A DNA stretch of 31,833 nucleotides from JAYODZ01 sp965660195 (GCA_965660195.1 CBFHZM010000014.1:1-31833); one strand, 5' to 3'; numbered from the stretch's first letter, positions 24,365 through 31,833 are shown. The notes: generated from the letters alone by a model not told the origin. Numbers and translations are program-made.

Positions 24365-25405
24365 TCAGGGATAAAGCGGCAATTGCTCGAGACCTGTTGT
24401 TTCAGCGAAGCCATACATAATATTCAGATTCTGCACCGCTTGTCCTGCTGATCCTTTAACGAGATTATCAAGCGCAGAGAACAAGATCACCCGCCCCGAA
24501 ATGCGGTCGGCTACAGCACCCAAAATACAACTATTCGAGCCACGTACATGGCGCGTTGCAGGTAGAACATCAACTACCCGCACAAAAGGTTCGTTGACGT
24601 AACGGTCAGACAAGACTTTTAGAATGTCATCGACGGTTTTGCCTGCGCCCAACCGCGCATAGACACTCAATAACTCACCACGGTTCATTGGCACCAAATG
24701 CGGCGTGAAATTGACGACCACCGGGCCACCAGAGGCGAGCGACAACTCTTGTTCGATTTCAGGAGCATGACGATGCATGCCGACGCCGTAGGGATGCATC
24801 CCCTCTGCGACCTCGCTAAACAGGTTCTGCTCCTTCAAACTGCGTCCAGCACCAGTAACACCCGATTTCGCATCAATGATCAGATCTTCGGTCGAGATCA
24901 AGCCACTTTTAACCAGCGGCAAAAGAAGTGTCAGCGCCGCCGTCGGATAACACCCTGGGCAGGCGACGATACGAGCCTTAGCGATATCATTCCGATAGTG
25001 TTCGCTCAGCCCATAAACGGCCCCTTCTAAGAGATCCGACGCAACGTGCGATCGCCCATACCATTGCTCATAAGTTGCGGTGTCCCGAAGCCGAAAATCG
25101 GCAGACATGTCGATGACGCGAACTGAAGCGGGAATGTTTTTGATAATGTCCTGCGCTGTTCCGTGTGGCAAACCGCAAATCACCACATCAATATCCGACC
25201 AATTAGCTTCGTCGGCACTAATCATGGTCGGCAGCTCAAGACCTGAAAACTGCGGATATAAGTCAGAAAAGCTTTTACCGGCCTGCGTATTAGCAACCAG
25301 CATGGCAACCTCTGCATGCGGGTGATTGGCAAGCAGGCGCACAGTATCGGCGCCGGTATAGCCAGACGCACCCAAGACTGCAACTTTGACCCTTTTGGTC
25401 GTCAT
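24365..25405 (-). CDS. argC: N-acetyl-gamma-glutamyl-phosphate reductase
   Basis: This 346-residue enzyme does the NADPH-dependent third step of arginine synthesis. It has the N-terminal VAVLGASGYTGADTVRLL and catalytic Cys152 in ACPGCYPTAA. The LL.P.. and H.PEIEQEL regions of the long form are also present. I chose the ATG at 25405: it begins one base after the fabZ stop, with GGAG in the end of fabZ as ribosome site. The open frame extends 20 codons upstream into fabZ, but that extension is not family-like. It is probably cotranscribed with fabZ. Confidence 0.96.
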   Translation of the reverse strand: MTTKRVKVAVLGASGYTGADTVRLLANHPHAEVAMLVANTQAGKSFSDLYPQFSGLELPTMISADEANWSDIDVVICGLPHGTAQDIIKNIPASVRVIDMSADFRLRDTATYEQWYGRSHVASDLLEGAVYGLSEHYRNDIAKARIVACPGCYPTAALTLLLPLVKSGLISTEDLIIDAKSGVTGAGRSLKEQNLFSEVAEGMHPYGVGMHRHAPEIEQELSLASGGPVVVNFTPHLVPMNRGELLSVYARLGAGKTVDDILKVLSDRYVNEPFVRVVDVLPATRHVRGSNSCILGAVADRISGRVILFSALDNLVKGSAGQAVQNLNIMYGFAETTGLEQLPLYP

Positions 25406-25406
25406 A

Positions 25407-25880
25407 CTAGGTGTTTTCTCCGACGTGCATAGCCATGACCTCAGCCTCAGCCACCACTTTTTCATCTACTTTCGCAACGCAGGCAAATTTATAGGCCATA
25501 CGGCGCTGATTAATCTTCTCTACATGAATCCGCATTTGATCACCGGGGATCACAGGGTGACGGAAACGCGCTTTGTCGATTGACATAAAATACACTGAAT
25601 CGGCCCTAAACGCGGGCATTTCCCGGCGCATAAAGTTAATCACAATGATCGCCGCGGTTTGGGCCATTGCCTCAACGATTAAGACACCGGGAAAAATTGG
25701 TCGCTCCGGAAAATGTCCCGTAAACCAGGGTTCCGATGCCGTAACATTTTTAATCCCGACTCCGCGTTCGTCACGCTCCATTTCGGTCACACGATCTACC
25801 AATAAAAATGGGTAACGGTGTGGCAACATGGATTGAATATCCATTACCGATACATCTGATCCAGCTTCTACAGTCGTCAT
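25407..25880 (-). CDS. fabZ: 3-hydroxyacyl-ACP dehydratase FabZ
   Basis: This 157-residue hotdog dehydratase acts in fatty acid elongation. The pattern is clear: LPHRYPFLLVDRV (19-31), then catalytic His56 and Glu70 in FTGHFPERPIFPGVLIVEAM. The ATG at 25880 follows GAGAGAAAT; the upstream ATG at 25937 would add 19 unrelated residues. FabZ genes usually sit in lpxD-fabZ-lpxA, but here it lies between rpsI and argC. It may be a second copy or a specialised paralogue. It appears to have its own promoter, since a terminator ends the rpsI transcript. Confidence 0.93.
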   Translation of the reverse strand: MTTVEAGSDVSVMDIQSMLPHRYPFLLVDRVTEMERDERGVGIKNVTASEPWFTGHFPERPIFPGVLIVEAMAQTAAIIVINFMRREMPAFRADSVYFMSIDKARFRHPVIPGDQMRIHVEKINQRRMAYKFACVAKVDEKVVAEAEVMAMHVGENT

Positions 25881-25963
25881 ATTTCTCTCAATCTGTTCGA
25901 GTCCGCACCAAAAGCCCGCTAAAACGAGCCGATTCAAATCACAAATCTATAACGCCAGGGCCT

Positions 25964-25992
25964 TATATACATGCCGCTCGCGTTCTTGACCA
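25964..25992 (-). promoter_or_regulatory. Candidate sigma-70 promoter for fabZ-argC
   Basis: On the minus strand TGGTCA (25992-25987) and TATATA (25969-25964) are 17 bases apart, each matching consensus at four of six positions. They lie just past the rpsI terminator and 84 bases before the fabZ start. Confidence 0.35.
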
Positions 25993-26001
25993 TCCCAAAT
26001 C

Positions 26002-26029
26002 AAAAAGGCCCGCCGTCGCCGGCAGGCCC
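26002..26029 (-). terminator. Rho-independent terminator of rplM-rpsI
   Basis: On the minus strand GGCCTGCCG pairs with CGGCGGGCC (nine pairs, one G-T) around a GCGA loop, followed by five T residues (26006-26002). It starts 24 bases after the rpsI stop. Confidence 0.9.
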
Positions 26030-26052
26030 ATTTTGAAGCAAAAAAGGGCTGC

Positions 26053-26535
26053 TTAGCGCTTGGAGAATTGGAAGCTACGACGCGCTTTCGCTCGACCATA
26101 CTTCTTACGCTCAACCACCCGTGAATCGCGAGTTAGGAAACCGCCTTTTTTCAAAACGGCCCGAAGCTCAGGCTCGTAATGTGTCAGGGCTTTTGAAATA
26201 CCATGACGAACAGCACCAGCTTGGCCAGACAACCCACCACCCGTGACCGTCGCAAAGACGTCATATTGATCCAAGCGTCCAGCAGCCACCAAAGGCTGAC
26301 GCAGGATCATCCGTAATACTGGACGGGCGAAATAAGTTTCCTCGTCGCGACCATTAACAATAATACGTCCGGCACCTGGCTTTACCCAGACCCGCGCGAC
26401 CGCATTTTTACGCTTGCCTGTGGCATAAGCTCGGCCACTGGCATCAATTTGTGGCTCGGTCGGCGCTGAAACCGGCGCGGCTACCGTGTCTTGTCCCAAT
26501 GCTTGATCGAGATTTTCGAGTGTAGTTTCCGACAT
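26053..26535 (-). CDS. rpsI: 30S ribosomal protein S9
   Basis: This 160-residue S9 has the core ATGKRKNAVARVWVKPG, then GGLSGQAGAVRHGISKAL. The universal basic tail, RAKARRSFQFSKR, ends at the P site of the ribosome. An N-terminal extension of about 35 residues precedes the core, common in alphaproteobacteria. The Shine-Dalgarno GAGGAA overlaps the end of rplM, whose stop lies one base before the rpsI start, so they are coupled. Confidence 0.98.
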   Translation of the reverse strand: MSETTLENLDQALGQDTVAAPVSAPTEPQIDASGRAYATGKRKNAVARVWVKPGAGRIIVNGRDEETYFARPVLRMILRQPLVAAGRLDQYDVFATVTGGGLSGQAGAVRHGISKALTHYEPELRAVLKKGGFLTRDSRVVERKKYGRAKARRSFQFSKR

Positions 26536-26536
26536 G

Positions 26537-26998
26537 CTAGTTCCTCACATTCTTCGAATTCATCGCCGCGACGTCGAGCGCTTCCGGCGCTTGCGCCTCG
26601 TGCGGGTGCTCGGCACCAGCATAAATCCGCAAATTACCAAGTTGTTTGCGGGTCAAAGGACCTCCCGGCATCATGCGCTTAACAGCAAGCTCTAAAACGC
26701 GTTCCGGATAGCGTCCTTCCATGATTTTTTGTGGAGTCGTTTCTTTAATTCCACCTGGGTGACCCGTGTGACGATAGTAGGTTTTATCCTTAGTTTTGTT
26801 GCCGGTGAATTTCACCTTATCAGCGTTGATTACGACGATATTATCACCGCAGTCCATGTGCGGCGTAAAAGTCGGTAAATGCTTACCGCGTAAACGTGAC
26901 GCAATAATCGCCGCAAGCCGGCCAACAACCATATTCTCCGCGTCTATCAAAACCCACTTCTTTTCGATATCCGACGGTTTTGCAGAAAACGTTCTCAT
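26537..26998 (-). CDS. rplM: 50S ribosomal protein L13
   Basis: This 153-residue L13 has KKWVLIDAENMVVGRLA at the start, then LRGKHLPTFTPHMDCGDNIVV and the signature MMPGGPLTRKQLGNLRIYAG. I chose the ATG at 26998, which follows AGGAAG; the in-frame ATG at 27040 lies upstream of the likely transcription start. It heads the rplM-rpsI operon with a strong promoter and terminator. Confidence 0.98.
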   Translation of the reverse strand: MRTFSAKPSDIEKKWVLIDAENMVVGRLAAIIASRLRGKHLPTFTPHMDCGDNIVVINADKVKFTGNKTKDKTYYRHTGHPGGIKETTPQKIMEGRYPERVLELAVKRMMPGGPLTRKQLGNLRIYAGAEHPHEAQAPEALDVAAMNSKNVRN

Positions 26999-27029
26999 GC
27001 TGATCTTCCTGTGTACAAAGTTTGACCAG

Positions 27030-27058
27030 CTTATAAGCAATCAAAAAACACTTGGCAA
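27030..27058 (-). promoter_or_regulatory. Strong sigma-70 promoter of rplM-rpsI
   Basis: On the minus strand TTGCCA (27058-27053) and TATAAG (27035-27030) are exactly 17 bases apart, each matching consensus at five of six positions. They lie 31 bases before the rplM start. This is the clearest promoter in the window. Confidence 0.8.
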
Positions 27059-27125
27059 TGCATTTCTTTGCCCTGCATAATAATTTATACAAGTAAATTC
27101 AATATCTTACAAATTAGGTATTATA

Positions 27126-28187
27126 TTACCGATGTGAAGCCACGGGATTATGGCGCCGCAAGCAGGTCAAATGATATAAGCCCGCTGCGATCACCAGAAC
27201 AACCATGCCCTGATGCATTACGCCGAGATGCAGGGGAACCGCGTAAATCAAAGTTGTGATGCCCAAAACTGCTTGCACTAAGACGCTTGAGGCTAAAATT
27301 GCGGCCGAACGCCTGATCGCTAGAGGTTCGCCCCGGCGATTCACCAAGTACAGCTCAGCGATGACCAGAAAAACCAGAATATAAGCGAAAATACGATGGT
27401 TAAATTGGATGGTCAGCGGATGCTCAAAGGCATCGATCATACCGCCACTGGAGCCAAAAACGCCTGCTGGCACGAAATCACCGTCCATTAACGGCCAGGT
27501 GTTATAAATCAAACCCGAGTCAGTTCCAGCAACCAGCGCACCGAGGAACGCCTGGATAAAAATGCAAGCGACCAAAACACCGCCAAAAACTACCCGCCGT
27601 CCATTGGCCGGAAGAATTTCACCCTGCCACCACAAACGTAACCCCAACCAAAAACAACCAGAAAAAAGCACCAGCGCCAGGGTAAGATGCATTGCCAGAC
27701 GGTATTGGCTGACGTCTACGCGCTCGCTCAAGCCACTTTGAACCATGTACCACCCCATGAACCCTTGTACGGCCCCGAGACAGAAAATCCCGAGAAGTGG
27801 CCAAAACATTGATGCCGACAAACGCCGCGTCAGAGCAAAATAGAGTAAGGGAATGAAAAACACGAGGCCGATAATACGCCCGAGAAACCGGTGCCCCCAC
27901 TCCCACCAATAAATATACTTAAACGCCTCAAGGCTCATCCCCTTATTGACGAGTTGGTATTCTGGGATTTCTCTATATTTATCAAAGGCGATTAACCAAT
28001 CCGTCTCGGTTAAGGGCGGAATAGCACCCAAAATCGGCTGCCATTCGGTAATTGACAGACCACTATCGGTTAACCGCGTCAGACCACCAACGACTACCAT
28101 CGAGAAAATCAAAATGCACACAACAAAAAGCCAGAGAGCCACCGATCTCTCATGCGAGCGAGACATATGGTTTGGGTGCGATATCAT
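27126..28187 (-). CDS. ctaA: Heme A synthase, COX15/CtaA family
   Basis: This integral membrane enzyme of about 353 residues turns heme O into heme A for aa3-type cytochrome oxidase. It has about eight hydrophobic segments. Conserved blocks are VVVGGLTRLTDSGLSITEWQP, the heme-region WWEWGHRFLGRIIG, QFNHRIFAYILVF and LHLGVMHQG with their histidines. The start is uncertain: ATGs at 28244, 28187 and 28166 are in frame, and none has a good ribosome site. I prefer 28187; a small inverted repeat (28179-28194) covers that ATG. It is divergent from a DUF2842 gene and implies an aerobic cell with heme A oxidase. Confidence 0.94.
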   Translation of the reverse strand: MISHPNHMSRSHERSVALWLFVVCILIFSMVVVGGLTRLTDSGLSITEWQPILGAIPPLTETDWLIAFDKYREIPEYQLVNKGMSLEAFKYIYWWEWGHRFLGRIIGLVFFIPLLYFALTRRLSASMFWPLLGIFCLGAVQGFMGWYMVQSGLSERVDVSQYRLAMHLTLALVLFSGCFWLGLRLWWQGEILPANGRRVVFGGVLVACIFIQAFLGALVAGTDSGLIYNTWPLMDGDFVPAGVFGSSGGMIDAFEHPLTIQFNHRIFAYILVFLVIAELYLVNRRGEPLAIRRSAAILASSVLVQAVLGITTLIYAVPLHLGVMHQGMVVLVIAAGLYHLTCLRRHNPVASHR

Positions 28188-28194
28188 ATTATCG
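28179..28194 (-). repeat. Small inverted repeat covering a possible ctaA start codon
   Basis: CGATA (28179-28183) and TATCG (28190-28194) pair around a six-base loop that contains the ATG at 28187. It could hide the start codon in RNA, but the stem is only five pairs. Confidence 0.25.
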
Positions 28195-28308
28195 GTATAC
28201 ACGATCGAATGGCTCCCAACATTGCGACCAAAAGGCGCGTGCAATGCCTCGCCAGCCCTACCCTAAACTGCTAGAACCAGTGGATTATTATTGCTTAGAG
28301 AGGTGATC

Positions 28309-28527
28309 ATGTCGCGACCGTGGCTTCCTATTAGAGTCCGTAAACTCATAGGATTGATCCTATTACTTGCCCTGTTATTTTTTTATGCACTGGGCATCAT
28401 GACAATAGCCGTCAGCGACTGGGCCCCGAGCGGCCAAGTCGCCATGTTTTTCTTTTATCTGATAACAGGACTGATTTGGACAATACCAGCAGGTGCCATT
28501 ATTTGGTGGATGCAAAGACCCGACTAA
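28309..28527 (+). CDS. DUF2842 family small membrane protein
   Basis: This 72-residue protein has two membrane helices (about 14-36 and 45-66) and a short basic N-terminus. It resembles DUF2842, an alphaproteobacterial family of unknown function that often sits next to the COX15 gene, as here. The ATG at 28309 follows GAGAGGTG. An in-frame ATG codon-like start at 28291 lacks a ribosome site. It is divergent from ctaA and ends 11 bases from the convergent 26-codon gene. Confidence 0.85.
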   Translation: MSRPWLPIRVRKLIGLILLLALLFFYALGIMTIAVSDWAPSGQVAMFFFYLITGLIWTIPAGAIIWWMQRPD

Positions 28528-28538
28528 CCGCAAACAGC

Positions 28539-28619
28539 TTAGTCAATTCGGCCATTTGTTACAAAATTTAAAACGACAAAAGCCAAGACAAAAAGTGCAA
28601 TCGGTAGAATAGACGTCAT
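28539..28619 (-). CDS. 26-residue single-helix membrane peptide
   Basis: A 27-codon frame including the stop encodes MTSILPIALFVLAFVVLNF followed by VTNGRID. It is one hydrophobic helix (about residues 4-20) with a short polar tail. The evidence for real translation is a strong ribosome site, GAGGAG, with good spacing to the ATG at 28619. It converges on the DUF2842 gene. It is too short for usual gene callers. I have an impression of similar tiny one-helix ORFs with a polar, Gly-Arg-containing tail in alphaproteobacteria, but I cannot confirm it. Such peptides often associate with larger membrane complexes; that is inference. Confidence 0.6.
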   Translation of the reverse strand: MTSILPIALFVLAFVVLNFVTNGRID

Positions 28620-28695
28620 AAGAATCTCCTCAAAGTCATCACTGCTTAGATCAACAGGCTTAGACCAGCAGGTATAGCCCCGTTAGATCTGAGAA

Positions 28696-28720
28696 ATTGC
28701 CAAGCCCCGTTTATGGCAAT
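28696..28720 (-). terminator. Terminator-like hairpin after tRNA-Pro(GGG)
   Basis: ATTGCCA (28696-28702) and TGGCAAT (28714-28720) pair perfectly around an 11-base loop, 14 bases after the tRNA 3' end on the minus strand. TTCTC follows, so the T run is short. It probably ends the tRNA transcript. Confidence 0.55.
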
Positions 28721-28734
28721 CTCCCTCTGAAACT

Positions 28735-28811
28735 TGGTCGGAGTGGCCGGATTTGAACCGACGACCCCTTGTCCCCCAGACAAGTGCGCTACCGGGCTGC
28801 GCTACACTCCG
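28735..28811 (-). tRNA. tRNA-Pro (anticodon GGG)
   Basis: The minus strand gives a 77-base cloverleaf. The acceptor CGGAGTG pairs with CACTCCG, the anticodon stem CTTGT/ACAAG closes the loop CTGGGGG (anticodon GGG), and the T loop contains GTTCAAATC. The 3' CCA is encoded at 28735-28737. It lies right after merR, as is common in alphaproteobacteria. Confidence 0.97.
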
Positions 28812-28820
28812 ATGATGGGT

Positions 28821-28849
28821 TTTCTAGGCTCTTTGCCGACTTAAGGCAA
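28821..28849 (-). promoter_or_regulatory. Sigma-70 promoter of tRNA-Pro(GGG)
   Basis: On the minus strand TTGCCT (28849-28844) and TAGAAA (28826-28821) are 17 bases apart, four of six matches each. The -10 box ends nine bases before the mature tRNA, so the 5' leader would be only a few bases. Confidence 0.5.
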
Positions 28850-28884
28850 GCCAGAGGATCGGTTTCATGCAAGAAATTTCAACG

Positions 28885-29265
28885 TCAGGACATCGGGGTC
28901 TGTAATTCGATCCGCGCACGCTGCAACAGATCTCTAATCTGCTCTAACCGCGACACTGCATCGGCGATCGCGCGCGTCTCACCACTTGCGGCGCTGGACA
29001 TCTGCCGCCGCACGGCCTCTACCCCGTTTTCGGAAATAAATTGCTGAGCACCTCTGATCGAAAAACCGCGTTCATGCAAAAGATCGCGAATGCCGGCCAG
29101 GAGATATACATCCTCAGGCCGATATAGCCGGCGCCCCCTGCCACTCTTGATCGGTTGAAGCTGCGAAAACTTAGTTTCCCAAAATCTGAGAACGTGCTGT
29201 TGCAGCCCGAGCTCCTCAGCTACTTCACCAATTGTCTTATAGGCGCTATCTGCTTTATCTGTCAT
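28885..29265 (-). CDS. MerR-family transcriptional regulator
   Basis: This 126-residue protein has an N-terminal winged helix-turn-helix (about 9-75): YKTIGEVAEELGLQQHVLRF, then GRGRRLYRPEDVYLLAGIRDL. A short coiled dimerisation helix ends it (SRLEQIRDLLQRARIEL). There are no cysteines for metal sensing. MerR-like genes at this place after ihfA are usual in alphaproteobacteria, but their signal is unknown to me. It begins 14 bases after ihfA, so the two are cotranscribed. Confidence 0.93.
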   Translation of the reverse strand: MTDKADSAYKTIGEVAEELGLQQHVLRFWETKFSQLQPIKSGRGRRLYRPEDVYLLAGIRDLLHERGFSIRGAQQFISENGVEAVRRQMSSAASGETRAIADAVSRLEQIRDLLQRARIELQTPMS

Positions 29266-29279
29266 GCGCCACCAGCTTG

Positions 29280-29582
29280 CTATCCGTTAGAGGGGCGCGT
29301 CAGACGATCTTTGAGAACATGGCTCGGCCGAAACGAGAGAACGCGACGCGGCGTGATCGGCACTTCTTCACCCGTCTTTGGGTTACGGCCCATGCGAGCG
29401 CGTTTATCGCGTAAGAGAAAAGACCCGAAGGACGATAATTTTACGTTCTGCCCTGAGACGAGCGCGTCCGCGACTTCATCGAGAACCGCTTCAACGATTT
29501 CCGATGCCTCACTGCGTGGCAATCCAATTTTTCGAACTATCGCTTCGCTCAGATCTGCTCTGGTAACTGTTTTTGAACTCAT
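29280..29582 (-). CDS. ihfA: Integration host factor subunit alpha
   Basis: This 100-residue HU/IHF-family protein bends DNA as a heterodimer with IhfB. Marks are TRADLSEAIVRKIGLPRSEA, VKLSSFGSFLLRDKRARMGRNPKTGEE and ITPRRVLSFRPSHVLK, the arm region with the intercalating proline. The ATG follows an excellent GGAGGAA. It lies between fabH and merR, 67 bases after fabH. Confidence 0.97.
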   Translation of the reverse strand: MSSKTVTRADLSEAIVRKIGLPRSEASEIVEAVLDEVADALVSGQNVKLSSFGSFLLRDKRARMGRNPKTGEEVPITPRRVLSFRPSHVLKDRLTRPSNG

Positions 29583-29649
29583 GAACGTTCCTCCGGACTA
29601 TCGAATTATGCACGGCGAGATAAATTTCGGCAAGCTAAAAACCTATAAA

Positions 29650-30612
29650 TTACAAACGGAAAAGGTTTCCACCCCACGTAAACCCGCCCCCCATAGCCTC
29701 GGTCATAACAAGATCACCGGGTTTAATGCGCCCGTCTTGTACCGCCAATGAAAGCGCGAGAGGAATAGACGCGGCCGAGGTATTGGCGTGCTGATCCACC
29801 GTTATAACGGTCTTCTCGGCTGGCAAGCCTATGCGACTAGCGACAGCATCAATAATGCGCTTATTAGCCTGATGCGGCACGAACCAATCGATGTCATTAA
29901 CAGAAAGTTGATTTCGTTCGAGTAACTGGCTGACTGTGTCACTAATATTTTCAACGGCGTGTCGAAAAACTTCTCGCCCTTTCATGCGCAAAAAACCGAC
30001 ACGTTGATCGAGCGCTGGCCCACCATCGACATATAGTAAATCTGCTTTCGTTCCATCGCAGGCAATATGATTGTCGATCACTCCACGCCGGTCATCATCG
30101 GCAACAGCCTCCAGAACAACGCAACCTGCCCCGTCGCCAAAAAGAACCGCGGTTGTACGGTCATCCCAATCGAGAATACGGGTCATAATTTCCGCCCCAA
30201 TAACCAGCGCTTTTTGTGCCTGTCCTGCCGCAACCATGGCTGACCCCACCGACAGAGCATAAACAAATCCAGAGCACACGGCTTGCACGTCGAAAGCGGG
30301 AACCCCCGCACGGACGCCTAATTTGGCTTGCGTATAAGAAGCAGTCGACGGGAACGTATGGTCGGGCGTAGTCGTCGCAACAATAATCAGATCAATATCT
30401 TCGACATCGCGTCTCGCACTTTGCAAAGCGCGCAGGGCTGCTGCCGCTGCCAAATCAGAAGTTAACTCGCCATCCGCTGCGATATGACGTTGCTTGATAC
30501 CGGTGCGATCCGTGATCCAATCATCTGAAGTTTGCAACTTCACAGATAGGGCATCATTGGTCTCAATATGCTGGGGAAGATAATGACCTATTCCCGTTAT
30601 GGCAGCTTTCAT
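29650..30612 (-). CDS. fabH: 3-oxoacyl-ACP synthase III (FabH)
   Basis: This 320-residue ketoacyl-ACP synthase III condenses acetyl-CoA with malonyl-ACP to start fatty acid synthesis. The catalytic triad can be read: Cys113 in VQAVCSGF, His247 in FVPHQANKRI and Asn277 in QHANTSAAS. Length and motifs are normal. It begins 27 bases after plsX and is part of the plsX-fabH-ihfA-merR run. The ribosome site before the ATG is weak. Confidence 0.98.
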   Translation of the reverse strand: MKAAITGIGHYLPQHIETNDALSVKLQTSDDWITDRTGIKQRHIAADGELTSDLAAAAALRALQSARRDVEDIDLIIVATTTPDHTFPSTASYTQAKLGVRAGVPAFDVQAVCSGFVYALSVGSAMVAAGQAQKALVIGAEIMTRILDWDDRTTAVLFGDGAGCVVLEAVADDDRRGVIDNHIACDGTKADLLYVDGGPALDQRVGFLRMKGREVFRHAVENISDTVSQLLERNQLSVNDIDWFVPHQANKRIIDAVASRIGLPAEKTVITVDQHANTSAASIPLALSLAVQDGRIKPGDLVMTEAMGGGFTWGGNLFRL

Positions 30613-30639
30613 ATTCTTAATGACCCGTAGTGCTAAGCT

Positions 30640-31683
30640 TTAGTCGAGCCGCTCGGCCCAAGCATTCTCCAATAAGACTTGCATGTCTTCAACATCACTC
30701 GCAATACGCTTAACCATCTCAGCCTTCGCCACATCGATGGCGACTTCAACCGCAGAGGCGAACCCGCCTACATCAGCTCCACCATGGCTTTTAACAACAA
30801 TACCGTTGACGCCTAAAAAAATACCGCCATTTGAAGCATTAGGGTTGAGGCGTTCGCGCAACACAGCGAATGCATCGCGCGCCAATAGATACCCTAGCCG
30901 ACTGAGCCAGCTCGCACTGATCGACTCGCGCAACATTTGCGTCACCTGCCGCGCTGTTCCCTCAGCCGCTTTAAGTGCAACATTGCCGGTGAAACCATCG
31001 GTCACCACGACATCGGCCTGGCCTTGGCCAATACCATCACCCTCGATAAAGCCCGTGAAATTCAGCTCGCTTTCAGCCAATAGTCGCGCTGCCTCTCTAA
31101 TATCATCGGTTCCCTTCATGTCTTCAACGCCCACATTTAACAGCGCCACACGCGGGGTTTTAATGCCGAGCACAATTCGTGCATAGGCCTGCCCCATAAT
31201 AGCAAACTGCGCATATTGCGCCGGCGAGATACCAATCGTCGCACCAACATCCAAAACGATACACTCACCATGTGTTGTTGGCCAAATTGCCGCCAAGGCG
31301 GGACGTTCAATGCCAGGCATCATGCGCAAAATGACCTTCGACATCGCCATAAGGGCGCCCGTATTGCCGGCCGAAATACAAGCATGCGATTGCCCTGATT
31401 TTACATCATCAATAGCCTGCCACATGGAACTGGTTTTGCGCCCTCGCCGCAACGCATTGCCGGGCTTCTCATCCATAGCAATCGCCACTTCGCTGGCAAT
31501 AAAACTGGAACGCTCCAGCAGCAATGGAAACTCAGCGATCTTCGCTTCTACATCATTGGCAAAACCAAAAATACGAAAGCGCGCTTGCGGATGGAGCTCA
31601 CAAACACTGGCTAAAGCCGGAATAACCGTTTCTGGCCCGTGATCCCCGCCCATAGCATCGACCGCAATGGTAACATTAGACAA
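30640..31683 (-). CDS. plsX: Phosphate acyltransferase PlsX
   Basis: This 347-residue enzyme makes acyl-phosphate from acyl-ACP for phospholipid synthesis. It starts VTIAVDAMGGDHGPETVIPA and has SAGNTGALMA and VDVVVTDGFTGNVALKAAEG-like blocks as in the family. The start codon is TTG at 31683: GAGGGAAG lies upstream, and an in-frame TGA four codons before it rules out longer starts. The 91 bases between it and the yceD end hold no gene and no rpmF. Confidence 0.97.
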   Translation of the reverse strand: MSNVTIAVDAMGGDHGPETVIPALASVCELHPQARFRIFGFANDVEAKIAEFPLLLERSSFIASEVAIAMDEKPGNALRRGRKTSSMWQAIDDVKSGQSHACISAGNTGALMAMSKVILRMMPGIERPALAAIWPTTHGECIVLDVGATIGISPAQYAQFAIMGQAYARIVLGIKTPRVALLNVGVEDMKGTDDIREAARLLAESELNFTGFIEGDGIGQGQADVVVTDGFTGNVALKAAEGTARQVTQMLRESISASWLSRLGYLLARDAFAVLRERLNPNASNGGIFLGVNGIVVKSHGGADVGGFASAVEVAIDVAKAEMVKRIASDVEDMQVLLENAWAERLD

Positions 31684-31774
31684 AATTGACTTCCCTCAAA
31701 ACTAACCTACCGAAGCAGGTCGCTCAAAATTTGCCAGAAGATGCGACAATTCGGTTCGCAACACAAGATAACAG

Positions 31775-31833
31775 CTATTTTTTTTCTAAATTTCGCAAAA
31801 CGGCGAATGGAGACGCCAGGTTTTCAGCCATTT
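31775..31833 (-). CDS. Partial: C-terminal end of YceD/DUF177 family protein
   Basis: The last 18 codons before a TAG (31775-31777) read MAENLASPFAVLRNLEKK in a frame open to the window edge. The SPFAVL.NL pattern near the very end is what I know from alphaproteobacterial DUF177 (YceD) proteins. These act in 23S rRNA accumulation and lie just upstream of plsX (with or without rpmF). The position and strand agree. Only the end is visible, so the call rests on a short motif and context. Confidence 0.6.
   Translation of the reverse strand, partial: MAENLASPFAVLRNLEKK

Noticed and set aside
25406..25465. Longer argC start giving 20 extra residues
   Set aside because: The extension lies inside fabZ, is not family-like, and the ATG at 25405 has a good ribosome site.
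1..31833. CRISPR arrays, insertion sequences, phage genes, toxin-antitoxin pairs
   Set aside because: I saw no regularly spaced repeats, transposase-like frames or paired small toxin genes anywhere in the window.

Overview
The window looks like chromosome of a marine, aerobic, photoheterotrophic alphaproteobacterium. The housekeeping blocks are of alphaproteobacterial type: yceD end-plsX-fabH-ihfA-merR-tRNA-Pro, rplM-rpsI followed by argC, COX15 beside a DUF2842 gene, and aminotransferase-hom-glpX-recJ. A SAR116-like or Rhodospirillales-like source is my guess and was not tested. Genes are packed tightly. The only stretch over 300 bases without a confident gene is 3036-3337, which holds one doubtful small membrane ORF and a likely P450 promoter.

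Layout. 102-6363: a BaiN/HI0933-type flavoprotein, a Tat-exported amidase, a CYP101-like cytochrome P450, a small secreted cysteine-containing protein, a family 9 glycosyltransferase and a convergent DUF6165 gene. 6454-6530: tRNA-Pro(TGG). 6594-14148: a complete retinal photosystem. A green-type proteorhodopsin is read leftward from a 244-base divergent promoter region, and crtE-crtI-crtB-crtY-blh-fni are read rightward as one tightly coupled operon. 14145-18882: a PaaI-type thioesterase, a double cold-shock-domain protein, a sirtuin coupled to an alpha/beta hydrolase, then glyoxalase I, a Sel1-like exported protein and an exported MsrA. 18900-25880: tRNA-Glu(TTC), then recJ, glpX, hom and an AlaC/DapL-like aminotransferase (one leftward operon), then argC and fabZ. 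26053-28619: rpsI-rplM with clear promoter and terminator, COX15, DUF2842 and an unlisted 26-codon membrane peptide. 28735-31833: tRNA-Pro(GGG), merR, ihfA, fabH, plsX and the last codons of a yceD (DUF177) gene cut by the window edge.

How the parts work together. Fni balances IPP and DMAPP, CrtE makes GGPP, CrtB phytoene, CrtI lycopene and CrtY beta-carotene. Blh then splits beta-carotene to two retinals, which bind Lys239 of the proteorhodopsin to give a light-driven proton pump. The most unusual non-coding structure is in the divergent promoter: two perfect 7-bp inverted repeats whose arms are interleaved (7474-7505). No CRISPR array, insertion sequence, phage gene or toxin-antitoxin pair was seen. 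The system here is a known type (proteorhodopsin with retinal synthesis). The less described items are its regulatory region, the small membrane peptide, the small secreted protein and several RNA-end structures.
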